NCBI RefSeq assembly: GCF_900169785.1
Contig: NZ_FWER01000047.1
Location: 1,744-43,699, forward strand
Direction: 5' to 3'
Origin: Rhizobium sullae
GTDB taxonomy: Bacteria > Pseudomonadota > Alphaproteobacteria > Rhizobiales > Rhizobiaceae
DNA length: 41,956 bases
The notes under the pieces: model-generated
Seen by the model: only the letters and a program-made list of their open reading frames with translations
Told to the model about the DNA's origin: nothing
Database searches by the model: none
Shown: positions 24,249-31,824 of the stretch, one piece after another
Layout of the letters: the number at the start of each line of letters is the position of its first letter
How positions within the stretch are numbered: the first letter of the stretch is position 1
Position numbers and translations under genes: made by a program

Positions 24249-25214
24249 ATGCTTGATACGCCCAAATCCAAGCCGAAAGACCTCGAAGCCATTGCCCGCA
24301 CCGGCGGGCCCCTTCGCCGCATGGCGGCTCGCGTGCCAACCTATTTAACCGATCTCAAGGAAAATCCCGCCTGGCTGCCGATGTTCCTGCTCGCCCGCAC
24401 GATGCCGTTCCGCCGGGCACATTGGCTCACCGCCCGACGTGTTCCGTCTTCGGCAACAGTAGCACCGTCGATGTTCGGCGACATCAGGGCGGATGAAGCG
24501 GCCGCGGAATTGCGACGAACGGGCATCTTCACAGGCCTCACGCTGCCGGCGGACGTCCAGGAGGAGATCGCCCGCTTTGGGCACGAGACGCCGTGTTTTG
24601 GCAATTTCGAGCGCAAGCTCGAGTTTCTCGCCGGAGAGCATGCCGAAGCGGAACGCCGCTTCGGGCGCACGATCCTGAGCGGCCATCACTTCGAACGGGT
24701 TCTGCAATGCGAGGCGGCGGTCGCCGTGCAGCAAGACCCCCTTCTCCTCGATATCGCCCGGCACTATCTCGGCGGCGAGGCGAAATTGATCACCACGCGG
24801 ACATGGTGGAGCTTCCCGACGAAATCCGCCTCGGAAGCCGATCTCAGCCGCGCCTCGTTCAAATTTCACTTCGATCTCGACGACTGGCGGATGCTGAAGT
24901 TCTTCTTCTACCTCTCCGACGTCGATGCGGATGCCGGTCCGCATGTTTATGTTCGCGGCAGCCATAACCGCCGCCGGATGAAGCACCAACTGACGCTGCT
25001 CGTCGGGCATTCGGCCGACGACGTGCTGAACTTCTACGGCAAGGAGAGCGCCGTCACGCTGACCGGAAAGGCGGGCACCGGCTTCGTCGAGGACCCCTTT
25101 GGCTTCCATATGGGAACGCTCGCGAAGCATACGCCGCGCCTGATGATGGAAGTGGGATTCGGCGTATCGAAGCGGTCAAAGCGCCGTTATCACGGCGAAC
25201 CGGTGATCAGGTAA
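24249..25214 (+). CDS. Phytanoyl-CoA dioxygenase-like Fe(II)/2-oxoglutarate oxygenase
   Basis: Protein of 321 residues. The double-stranded beta-helix shows the iron-binding triad His207-x-Asp209 (FKFHFDLDDWR) and His287 (GFHMGTLAKH), with Arg297 placed to hold 2-oxoglutarate. The strand FFFYLSDVDADAGPHVYVRG is typical of the PhyH family. The N-terminal 80 residues are a basic leader (MLDTPKSKPK, MFLLARTMPFRRAHWL) without a clear export signal. Substrate unknown; relatives act on lipids, ectoine or small natural products. It is a single gene, followed by a terminator at 25229-25254. Confidence 0.82.
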   Translation: MLDTPKSKPKDLEAIARTGGPLRRMAARVPTYLTDLKENPAWLPMFLLARTMPFRRAHWLTARRVPSSATVAPSMFGDIRADEAAAELRRTGIFTGLTLPADVQEEIARFGHETPCFGNFERKLEFLAGEHAEAERRFGRTILSGHHFERVLQCEAAVAVQQDPLLLDIARHYLGGEAKLITTRTWWSFPTKSASEADLSRASFKFHFDLDDWRMLKFFFYLSDVDADAGPHVYVRGSHNRRRMKHQLTLLVGHSADDVLNFYGKESAVTLTGKAGTGFVEDPFGFHMGTLAKHTPRLMMEVGFGVSKRSKRRYHGEPVIR

Positions 25215-25228
25215 CCGCTACGGATCCG

Positions 25229-25254
25229 AAGCCGGTCCGGTTGGGCCGGCTTTT
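25229..25254 (+). terminator. Rho-independent terminator after the PhyH-like gene
   Basis: AAGCCGG and CCGGCTT enclose a ten-base loop and end in TTTT. It lies 14 bp after the stop at 25214. Confidence 0.7.
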
Positions 25255-25281
25255 GACTGATCGGATATCCGCCGCCGCGGC

Positions 25282-25515
25282 TCAGGCCGTCGGGCAGCCG
25301 TCGCGCAGTTTCCGCCAGGTCGTGACGTTCAGCTCCATTTCACAGCGTGCGAGATAGGACGCCCCACCAACCCTGATGCAGGCGATCTCGCCAAGCTCGT
25401 ACTTCATGCCGTCGCGGTTGCGGCAGGTGCAGCGCGAGTCCGGGTGCGCCGCGGCGATGCTCCCTGCAGCCACAAGCAATAGCGTTGCGATCCATTTGGC
25501 GTACCGGCGTTCCAT
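25282..25515 (-). CDS. Small secreted cysteine-containing protein
   Basis: Protein of 77 residues from the ATG at 25515 (MERRYAKWIATLLLVAAGSI). The signal peptide ends around AAAHPD. Four cysteines follow in SRCTCRNRDG, GEIACIRVGG and ARCEMEL, and one near the end (DGCPTA). The small periplasmic or secreted protein is probably disulfide-bonded. The segment LARCEMELNVTTWRKLRDGC resembles other rhizobial hypotheticals I have seen. It is convergent with the PhyH-like gene. Function unknown. Confidence 0.65.
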   Translation of the reverse strand: MERRYAKWIATLLLVAAGSIAAAHPDSRCTCRNRDGMKYELGEIACIRVGGASYLARCEMELNVTTWRKLRDGCPTA

Positions 25516-25605
25516 CCAGTTAATATACCGCAAATGGCCCGCGACGAAAACGAACGATGCCGGTTGCTGTTGCAACCGGCATCGCCCGGCGATGTCTAGG
25601 AGAAC

Positions 25606-26493
25606 TCAGCCGGCAGCGGGCGTCCGTTCAAGGACACTCCAGTCGAACTCGCGCGCCCAATCGGAAAAACCGTGCCAGCGGACCTCGGGAAAATCCTTAC
25701 GCAAGGCGGCGATGTTGGCGTCGTATCCGGCCTTGTCGAACCACTCGAACATGAGTGCAACATCCTCGCTTTGCTGGCGGGCGACGGCGATCGGGATTTC
25801 CTGATAGCTGATCGGACGGCCGATGGCTTGCGAGAGGATTTTCGCCTGCGCCTCGCCGGACAATTCGTCACCGGCGAAATCGAAACGCTTGCCGAACACC
25901 TCCTCGCGCCGCTCGACCAGGGCTGCGACGAAAGCCCCGATGTCCGCCAGGGCGACCAATTGAAGGACGCGCTTGGGCGGCATCGCGAAAGCGTGCGTTC
26001 CCTGGCCGAGCGCGCCGATCGACCACGGCGCGACGAAATTCTCCATGAAGGCGACCGGCGCGCTGATCGTGTAGGGAATGCCGAGCCCGGCCACATGTTT
26101 TTCGACGAGATACTTGCTTTCGAAATGCGGGATGCCTGTCTTCTTGTCGGCATCGGCAACGGACGAATAGATCAGATGCCCTATGCCGGCGGCCTTCGCC
26201 GCATCGGCGGCAATGATGCCCTGGCGGGTCTCCTCCTCCACCCCGGCCTCGTAGCTGTTGCCCATCAGGAACATGGTGTCGACGCCGCTTGCAGCCTTCA
26301 CGATCGAGGCGGCATCGCCGAGATCGCCCACCACGATCTCAGCACCGGCCGATGCCAGCCGCCGCGCCACATCGCTGTCCGCCCTGCGGGTCAGCGCCTT
26401 GACGCGATGTCCTCTCGAAAGGAGTGCGTGCGCAACCGCGCCTCCCTGCTGGCCGGTGGCGCCTGTAACCAGAACGCTTCGTTTGTTGTTCAT
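25606..26493 (-). CDS. NmrA-like NAD(P)-binding reductase
   Basis: Atypical SDR of 295 residues. The ATG at 26493 begins MNNKRSVLVTGATGQQGGAV, carrying the glycine-rich GATGQQGG nucleotide motif. Then come LTRRADSDVARRLASAGAE, VVGDLGDAASIVKAASGVD and HLIYSSVADADKKTGIPHFE. No catalytic YxxxK is obvious, as in NmrA/HSCARG-type proteins that sense the NADPH/NADP ratio or reduce quinones and aldehydes. It is divergent from a LysR gene (26593), with 99 bp between, and so probably under its control. Confidence 0.88.
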   Translation of the reverse strand: MNNKRSVLVTGATGQQGGAVAHALLSRGHRVKALTRRADSDVARRLASAGAEIVVGDLGDAASIVKAASGVDTMFLMGNSYEAGVEEETRQGIIAADAAKAAGIGHLIYSSVADADKKTGIPHFESKYLVEKHVAGLGIPYTISAPVAFMENFVAPWSIGALGQGTHAFAMPPKRVLQLVALADIGAFVAALVERREEVFGKRFDFAGDELSGEAQAKILSQAIGRPISYQEIPIAVARQQSEDVALMFEWFDKAGYDANIAALRKDFPEVRWHGFSDWAREFDWSVLERTPAAG

Positions 26494-26592
26494 GTGTCTG
26501 CTCCTTTTCGTTTCCGATCGAGCAAACTTAGTGTCTGTCACATTGATCCATAATGGCCTACAATTGGAAAACATCGTCCCAAAGGTGGCACA

Positions 26593-27522
26593 ATGCTCGA
26601 TCTCAACGATATCCTGGTGTTTGCCCGCGTCGTCGAAGCCGGCAGTTTCACCGGCGCCGCGCGCCTGCTCGGCATGCCCAAGACCACGGTCAGCCGCCGC
26701 ATTGCCACGCTCGAGCGCGAGCTGGGCATCCGTCTCCTCCAGCGCACGACGCGCAGCCTCAGCGTGACGGATGCGGGACGTCTCTACTACGAGCGGAGCA
26801 GCCAGGCGCTGCGGACGATCGAGGATGCGAACCTGCGCCTTGCGGAAGTGCGGGCGGAGCCATCGGGAACGATCCGGATATCCGCGCCCGTCGGCTTCGG
26901 CAGCTTCCTCTCCGGCACGGTGTCCGGCTTCCTTGCGACGTATCCGAAAACCATGGTCGAACTGCGCCTGACCGACGACAGGCTCAATCTCGTCGAGGAC
27001 AGCATCGATCTCGCCTTCCGCACCGGCATCCTCCCGGACTCGACGCTGATCGCCCGCAAGCTCGGCTCGACGCATCGTATCCTGTGCGCCAGCCCGGACT
27101 ATCTGGCGCGCCTTGGCGTGCCGGAAGCGCCGGCGGACCTTGCTTTCCACCACTGCGTCATCGCAGGCCCGTCGACGACCAATGCGCACTGGGTTCTGCA
27201 GGGGCCGCATGGCGAGGAAAGCGTCATGGTGTCCGGACGCTTCGCCGCCAATGAAATGCAGGCGGTGATTGCCGCTGCGATTGCTGGCTACGGCATCGCC
27301 CAGCTGCCCTACAGGATGGCCGAAGCGTCCATCACGGACGGGCGGCTCTGCCGCGTTCTCGGCGATTACACGACGCGGGCCGGCGGCCTTTACGCCGTCT
27401 ACCCGAGCAGCCGGCACCTTTCGCCTGCGGTCAAGGCATTCATCGAGCTTGCGGCGGAGCGATTGAGTGCTGCCGGAGCCAGCGAGAATGAGAATGGCAG
27501 GGGTACGGCCGTATCAAGCTAA
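26593..27522 (+). CDS. LysR-family transcriptional regulator
   Basis: Regulator of 309 residues. The N-terminal winged HTH reads LDLNDILVFARVVEAGSFTG, RLLGMPKTTVSRRIATLERE and RLLQRTTRSLSVTDAGR. The substrate domain has GTIRISAPVGFGSFL, the VELRLTDDRLNLVEDSIDLA stretch and QAVIAAAIAGYGIAQLPYRM. It belongs to the large group that regulates divergent oxidoreductases; the divergent NmrA-like gene is the natural target. The stop lies 7 bp from the convergent P-loop kinase stop. Inducer unknown. Confidence 0.92.
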   Translation: MLDLNDILVFARVVEAGSFTGAARLLGMPKTTVSRRIATLERELGIRLLQRTTRSLSVTDAGRLYYERSSQALRTIEDANLRLAEVRAEPSGTIRISAPVGFGSFLSGTVSGFLATYPKTMVELRLTDDRLNLVEDSIDLAFRTGILPDSTLIARKLGSTHRILCASPDYLARLGVPEAPADLAFHHCVIAGPSTTNAHWVLQGPHGEESVMVSGRFAANEMQAVIAAAIAGYGIAQLPYRMAEASITDGRLCRVLGDYTTRAGGLYAVYPSSRHLSPAVKAFIELAAERLSAAGASENENGRGTAVSS

Positions 27523-27529
27523 GTCCGGC

Positions 27530-28069
27530 TCAGGGCGCCAGGCGGAATTCTCCGCTCTCCACCACGCCGATCACCTGGCGCAGCACGTCCTCGCGGCTCA
27601 GCCCCTCTACCGGAAGAACGTGCCGTTCCAGCTCCCCCAGCAAGGAGAGCTGCTGGTGCAGCTCTGCAATCGGCCCGGGATCGGCCAGCGTATCACCGCC
27701 GCGCGCCTTACAGCGCCGGATCGCCTCGTCGAGCGCTGGACGCAGGACGACGTAGTGAAGCGGTACGGAAAGCGCCCTGAAGGGCGCCAGGAACCAGGGC
27801 CCGACGATGCCGTCGAGAATGACGTAATAGCCGCCCCTGGCATAGCCTTCGGCCGCCTTGGCAAGAACATCGATCACGATCCTGTTCTGCTCACGCGCAT
27901 CCGGCAGATAGGGCGCGATTACGCCGTTCTTGATGAAACACCAGAAATCGTCGGAGTGGAGATGCACCTTGGACGAGCCGGGCTGATTTGCGAGCGCCTG
28001 TGCCGTGGTAGTCTTTCCCGATCCGGGCACACCGGTCAGGATCAGAACTTCGCCTGCGTGATCGATCAT
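27530..28069 (-). CDS. P-loop ATPase/kinase, AAA_33 or chloramphenicol-phosphotransferase-like
   Basis: Protein of 179 residues with a Walker A motif at 13-21 (GVPGSGKTT). It continues HLHSDDFWCFIKNG (acidic catalytic residue), then DGIVGPWFLAPFRA and a lid-like helix rich in Arg/Lys (LDEAIRRCKARGGDTLA). Architecture is that of small phosphotransferases of the zeta-toxin, gluconate-kinase and chloramphenicol-3'-phosphotransferase group. The substrate is not evident and no antitoxin gene adjoins, so a zeta-toxin role is unlikely. It is downstream of the carboxylesterase on the same strand, 57 bp from its stop, and does not look co-regulated. Confidence 0.82.
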   Translation of the reverse strand: MIDHAGEVLILTGVPGSGKTTTAQALANQPGSSKVHLHSDDFWCFIKNGVIAPYLPDAREQNRIVIDVLAKAAEGYARGGYYVILDGIVGPWFLAPFRALSVPLHYVVLRPALDEAIRRCKARGGDTLADPGPIAELHQQLSLLGELERHVLPVEGLSREDVLRQVIGVVESGEFRLAP

Positions 28070-28126
28070 GCGCGCGGTGTAGCATGACGGGGTGATCGTT
28101 CAAAGGCCGGCAAGTGGGTCGAGGCG

Positions 28127-29797
28127 TCACGCCTCGTAGCGATAAAGCGCCGCGCGGTTGAACGGGTCGATTTTCAAATCCGCGACAGCAAGCCGCGCCG
28201 AGCCCCGGTAATCGTTCGCGGCCTCGCAGGTGGCATTGACCAGCATCGTCGTACGCGTCTTGCTGTCGTAGGGACGCCATTCCGGCATCCGGGCGTTGTT
28301 GGGATTGCCGGAGCGGGCGAAACTGACGAAGGCCGCCATCATGTTGAGGGAGGTCTCAATCGGTGCGGCGCCCGGTCCGGCCATCGCGCCAGCCTTGTCG
28401 ACGTTTCCGAATGCGAAGGGAATGTCGACCGCGTGTGGTGACCCGAGGACGCCGCCCTGGAACGGAATCGCCCAGTTGAAGCTGTACATGTAAACGGGCG
28501 ACTGCCCCTCGACGCCCGACTTCGTCTCGGCTGCGGTCGTAAGCGGCAGTCGGAACTGCACGTCGGACGCGACCGCGACCAGGATGTCCGAAGGCGTCAT
28601 GTCCGGATCGGTCCAACGGTAGGCCGACATGATCGCGCCGATCTTCACGTCATCGACATTGAAGACCTTGCGCATCCGCTCACGCATCTGCGATTCGGTC
28701 AGCTCGAAATTGCGCATGTCGCTCATGAAGAACAGGGTGGATTCGGTTTTGGTCGACCCCAGCAGCAGCGGCACCTTCGCATGCATCGCCAGGCCATCCG
28801 GGCTCATGGGCCGCGTAACGATGTGCCGGCCGTCGATCACGGGCCGCGCCCCTTCGAGGCCCGACTTGGACACGGCCCGGTTCCGTGCTTCGAGCAGGGT
28901 TCCGAACGGGACATCCTGGATGGCCGAAAGGTTGTCCCTGCCGAGACCGAGTTGCGAGACCAACGCGTTGACATAAGGCTCCATCATCGATGCCTCGTCG
29001 ACATTGAGGCCAGCCGCGCCGCTCATGCTGATCGCGCGGTGGAAGAGACCTCGGGCCTCCGGCATCGAGAGAAGGATCATGATTTTCGATCCGCCGCCTG
29101 ACTGCCCGAAAACGGTCACGTTGCCGGGATCGCCTCCAAAGACGCTGATATTGTCCCGCACCCACTTCAAGGCCGCGACGATGTCGAGATGGCCGGCATT
29201 GGCCGCGTCCCCGAAGCTCTCGCCATCCAGGTGGGAGAGATTGGTGTAGCCGAAGACATTCAGCCGGTGGTTGATCGTCACGACGACGACATCCCCGAAA
29301 TTGGCAAGGTTCGTGCCGTCAAGGCCTGCACCGCCACCGCCCCCGTTGATGTAGCCGCCACCGTGAATGTAGAACATCACCGGCCTGCGCGCGCCTGCGT
29401 CGAGGCCGGGCGTGAAGACATTCAAAACGCAGCAGTTCTCGCCGAGCGGCTCGTTCTGGTCATACCATTCGAACATCGGGCCCTCGCCCATAGTCGTTCG
29501 CACTTGCGGGCTGAGCGCGCCATAGCGTGTTGCATCAAATTCACCGCTCCAGTTCGGTACCGGCTGCGGGGCTTTGAACCGGTTGGCTCCAGACGTGTTG
29601 GCGGCGTATGGAACGCCTTTGAAACTGAAGACCCCGTTGTCATACACACCGCGCAATATGCCATTCGCGATCCTTATAGCTGCCGGTTCGGCGGCTTTTG
29701 CGCGGCCCGCGGCAAACAGGGCCGGCGATGCAAGGGCCGCCGCCGCGGCCGAAAGGAACTGGCGTCTGCTCGGGTGAGGAAGGGAGTTCAAATTCAT
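28127..29797 (-). CDS. Type-B carboxylesterase/lipase with Tat signal
   Basis: Alpha/beta hydrolase of 556 residues. The ATG at 29797 (GGAGG six bases upstream) opens MNLNSLPHPSRRQFLSAAAA, a twin-arginine export signal with hydrophobic core to about residue 36. The body has the type-B signature FKGVPYAANTSGANRFKAPQ, the oxyanion hole HGGG at 145-148 and nucleophile Ser233 in VFGQSGGGSKIM (commonly GESAGG). The oxidised-Cys region NCCVLNVFTPGLD is also present. It hydrolyses carboxylic esters in the periplasm; the natural substrate is unknown. It is divergent from a LysR gene (29929), with a 12-bp palindrome in between. The frame is open to 29929 but without a better start. Confidence 0.92.
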   Translation of the reverse strand: MNLNSLPHPSRRQFLSAAAAALASPALFAAGRAKAAEPAAIRIANGILRGVYDNGVFSFKGVPYAANTSGANRFKAPQPVPNWSGEFDATRYGALSPQVRTTMGEGPMFEWYDQNEPLGENCCVLNVFTPGLDAGARRPVMFYIHGGGYINGGGGGAGLDGTNLANFGDVVVVTINHRLNVFGYTNLSHLDGESFGDAANAGHLDIVAALKWVRDNISVFGGDPGNVTVFGQSGGGSKIMILLSMPEARGLFHRAISMSGAAGLNVDEASMMEPYVNALVSQLGLGRDNLSAIQDVPFGTLLEARNRAVSKSGLEGARPVIDGRHIVTRPMSPDGLAMHAKVPLLLGSTKTESTLFFMSDMRNFELTESQMRERMRKVFNVDDVKIGAIMSAYRWTDPDMTPSDILVAVASDVQFRLPLTTAAETKSGVEGQSPVYMYSFNWAIPFQGGVLGSPHAVDIPFAFGNVDKAGAMAGPGAAPIETSLNMMAAFVSFARSGNPNNARMPEWRPYDSKTRTTMLVNATCEAANDYRGSARLAVADLKIDPFNRAALYRYEA

Positions 29798-29828
29798 GGC
29801 GTCCTCCGTGACGAAGCTTTCTGCCCGA

Positions 29829-29840
29829 ATGTCCGGACAT
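29829..29840. promoter_or_regulatory. Palindrome ATGTCCGGACAT between esterase and lysR genes
   Basis: A perfect 12-bp dyad in the 131-bp divergent intergenic region. LysR proteins bind short dyads there, so it is a candidate site, but the T-N11-A pattern was not tested systematically. Confidence 0.35.
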
Positions 29841-29928
29841 GGATATTCCGCTTGTCCCGAAAGTAGAGCCTTCGATATACGTTGATTAGATCCTGCAATC
29901 GGCATGAACTTGTTAGGAATTCTAAACA

Positions 29929-30822
29929 ATGGAAAACGGCGGTTATGACTCGCTAGCGGCCTTTGTGGCGGTCGCTCGGGAGCAAAGTTTCACGAGGGCA
30001 GCGATCAAGCTGGGTGTCTCGCCGTCCGCGCTCAGCCAGACGATCCGCAACCTTGAAGATCGGCTCGGCATGCGCTTGCTGGCGCGCACGACACGCAACG
30101 TTTCCCCGACGGAGATCGGAGAACGCCTTCTGCAGACACTCGCGCCGCGGTTTCAGGAAATCGAGGCGGAGCTGGCGCGCTTGCACGACTTGCGGGATAA
30201 GCCCGCCGGTACCATTCGGATCACAACGAATGAACACGCCGCGGAAACAATCGTCTGGCCTGCCCTGGAAGGCCTGATGCAGGAATATCCCGATATACGG
30301 ATCGAGATTACGTCCGATCCGTCGCTTGTCGACATTGTTGCAGATCGTTACGACGCGGGCATACGGCTCGGCGAGCAGGTGGCGAAGGACATGATCTCTG
30401 TGCCCATCGCGCCTGATATGCGCATGGCAGTGGTTGGTTCGCCGTCCTACTTCGCCCGGCGTCCGCCTCCAGCCACGCCGCAGGATCTCACGGCGCATGA
30501 ATGCATAAATATCCGGCTGCCGACTTCGAAAGGCCTTTCCATCTGGGAATTCGAGAAGGACGGCCGCGAGCTGAACGTTCGCGTCGAAGGCCGTCTCGTC
30601 TTCAACAGCGGTCGGCTCAGGCTGCGGGCAGCAATGAACGGATTTGGCCTTGCCTACATGCTCGAAGACCATGCGCGAGACTATATCGCCGACGGCCGGC
30701 TCGTCCGCGTGCTGTCCGACTGGTGCCCACCCTTCCCGGGTTACCACCTCTATTATCCGAGCCGCCGCCAACACTCGCCGGCCTTCGCACTGGTCGTGGA
30801 GGCCCTGCGGTATCCGAAGTGA
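29929..30822 (+). CDS. LysR-family transcriptional regulator
   Basis: Regulator of 297 residues. The HTH segment is DSLAAFVAVAREQSFTRAAI, KLGVSPSALSQTIRNLEDRL and RLLARTTRNVSPTEIGERLL. The effector domain includes GTIRITTNEHAAETIVW, YPDIRIEITSDPSLVDIVAD and YDAGIRLGEQVAKDMISVPI, as in the many LysR members that control divergent metabolic genes. It starts 131 bp from the divergent carboxylesterase start, its probable target. Confidence 0.92.
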   Translation: MENGGYDSLAAFVAVAREQSFTRAAIKLGVSPSALSQTIRNLEDRLGMRLLARTTRNVSPTEIGERLLQTLAPRFQEIEAELARLHDLRDKPAGTIRITTNEHAAETIVWPALEGLMQEYPDIRIEITSDPSLVDIVADRYDAGIRLGEQVAKDMISVPIAPDMRMAVVGSPSYFARRPPPATPQDLTAHECINIRLPTSKGLSIWEFEKDGRELNVRVEGRLVFNSGRLRLRAAMNGFGLAYMLEDHARDYIADGRLVRVLSDWCPPFPGYHLYYPSRRQHSPAFALVVEALRYPK

Positions 30823-30894
30823 TTTGGTCCGCGTCGGCGACGGATTGGCTAACGACTAAGGCCGCCCTTGGCGCCGAACCGCCCTCACCCAGCC

Positions 30895-31824
30895 TCAAAT
30901 CGCCCCAATCTCCTTGAGCTTCTTCAGCACCGCCTCGTTGGGCTCGCCGGTTTCGGGCAGGTTATAGTGCTTCTGGAAGCGGCGGATGGCGGTGCGGGTT
31001 TGTTCGCCGGCCACGCCGTCGACGCCGACATTGGCGTAGGCCATGTTGGAGAGGCCCTTCTGGATCTTCAGCACCAGGTCGGCATTGGTGAGTTCGGGCG
31101 GCGGCACCTGCTTCGGGGCGGCCGGCGCGGTCTTGATCTGCTTTTCGGCACTGCGGATGGCGGCCGCGACCGGGTCTTCGGCCGAGGCTTTCGAGGTCAC
31201 GTCCTCACGCGGCTTCTCGGCGGGAACGGTTAAGGGGCCGATGGAATCGGTCCTGAGGGCTGCAAGCACGTCGGGCGTCGCATTGCCGCTTTGCGGCATG
31301 CCGACGGTTTCCTCGAAGAACAAGATGGCGGCGGTGGTGCGCGGGCCGATGATGCCGTCGGCCGTGCCGTTATAGAGGCCGCGGCGGATGAGCTCCTGCT
31401 GGATGTCCATGACGAGCTGGCTTGGCTGTTCTCCGGTTGCTGCGGCCGGCGGCGTCGCACTGGTGGTCGCGGCAGCGCCCTCGTCTCCCGGACGTTCGAT
31501 CTTGAAGGTCGTGACCTCGTTCGGGTGCGGTTCTTCGACGGTTGGACGGCCGATCGAGAACGGCGAGAGCACATCGCGGGTGCGGAAGAAGGGGTGCGGA
31601 TGCGTGCCCGGCTGATACCAGAGCGCGTTGGCGGCGACGAAGCTGAAGATGACGATGAAGGCGGTGGTGCCGCCTGCCACCGACGGATTGCGCGCAATGA
31701 CGCCGCCGAGCGCCGATGCACCCGTCATGCCCACGCCGCCTAAGGCGGCAGCCCCTGTCAGAAGCAGACCCGGCTGCTGCCGGCCTCTCCTTCCCTTAGG
31801 CGATTTTCGCTTGCGCGCGGCCAT
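30895..31824 (-). CDS. Membrane-anchored peptidoglycan-binding protein
   Basis: Protein of 309 residues starting MAARKRKSPKGRRGRQQPG: a basic cytoplasmic head, then one membrane helix (about 49-66, TAFIVIFSFVAANALWY) and a periplasmic part. Two PG_binding_1 domains follow a low-complexity linker. The first has DIQQELIRRGLYNGTADGII and GPRTTAAILFFEE. The second has VLKIQKGLSNMAYANVGVDG, GEQTRTAIRRFQKHYNLPE and ends KKLKEIGAI. It likely fixes something to, or senses, murein. Its ATG lies 29 bases inside the upstream kinase gene, implying translational coupling and perhaps a shared role in envelope signalling. The frame is open to 31854; the chosen ATG has GAGGGGC upstream. Confidence 0.85.
   Translation of the reverse strand: MAARKRKSPKGRRGRQQPGLLLTGAAALGGVGMTGASALGGVIARNPSVAGGTTAFIVIFSFVAANALWYQPGTHPHPFFRTRDVLSPFSIGRPTVEEPHPNEVTTFKIERPGDEGAAATTSATPPAAATGEQPSQLVMDIQQELIRRGLYNGTADGIIGPRTTAAILFFEETVGMPQSGNATPDVLAALRTDSIGPLTVPAEKPREDVTSKASAEDPVAAAIRSAEKQIKTAPAAPKQVPPPELTNADLVLKIQKGLSNMAYANVGVDGVAGEQTRTAIRRFQKHYNLPETGEPNEAVLKKLKEIGAI

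Noticed and set aside
25606..27417. 603-codon open frame on the minus strand running through the LysR gene
   Set aside because: Only the part from 26493 down is the NmrA-like protein. The rest is antisense to the LysR gene with no signals; it reflects high GC.
27530..28069. Zeta-toxin part of a toxin-antitoxin pair
   Set aside because: The P-loop kinase resembles the toxin fold but no antitoxin-size gene adjoins it on the same strand.
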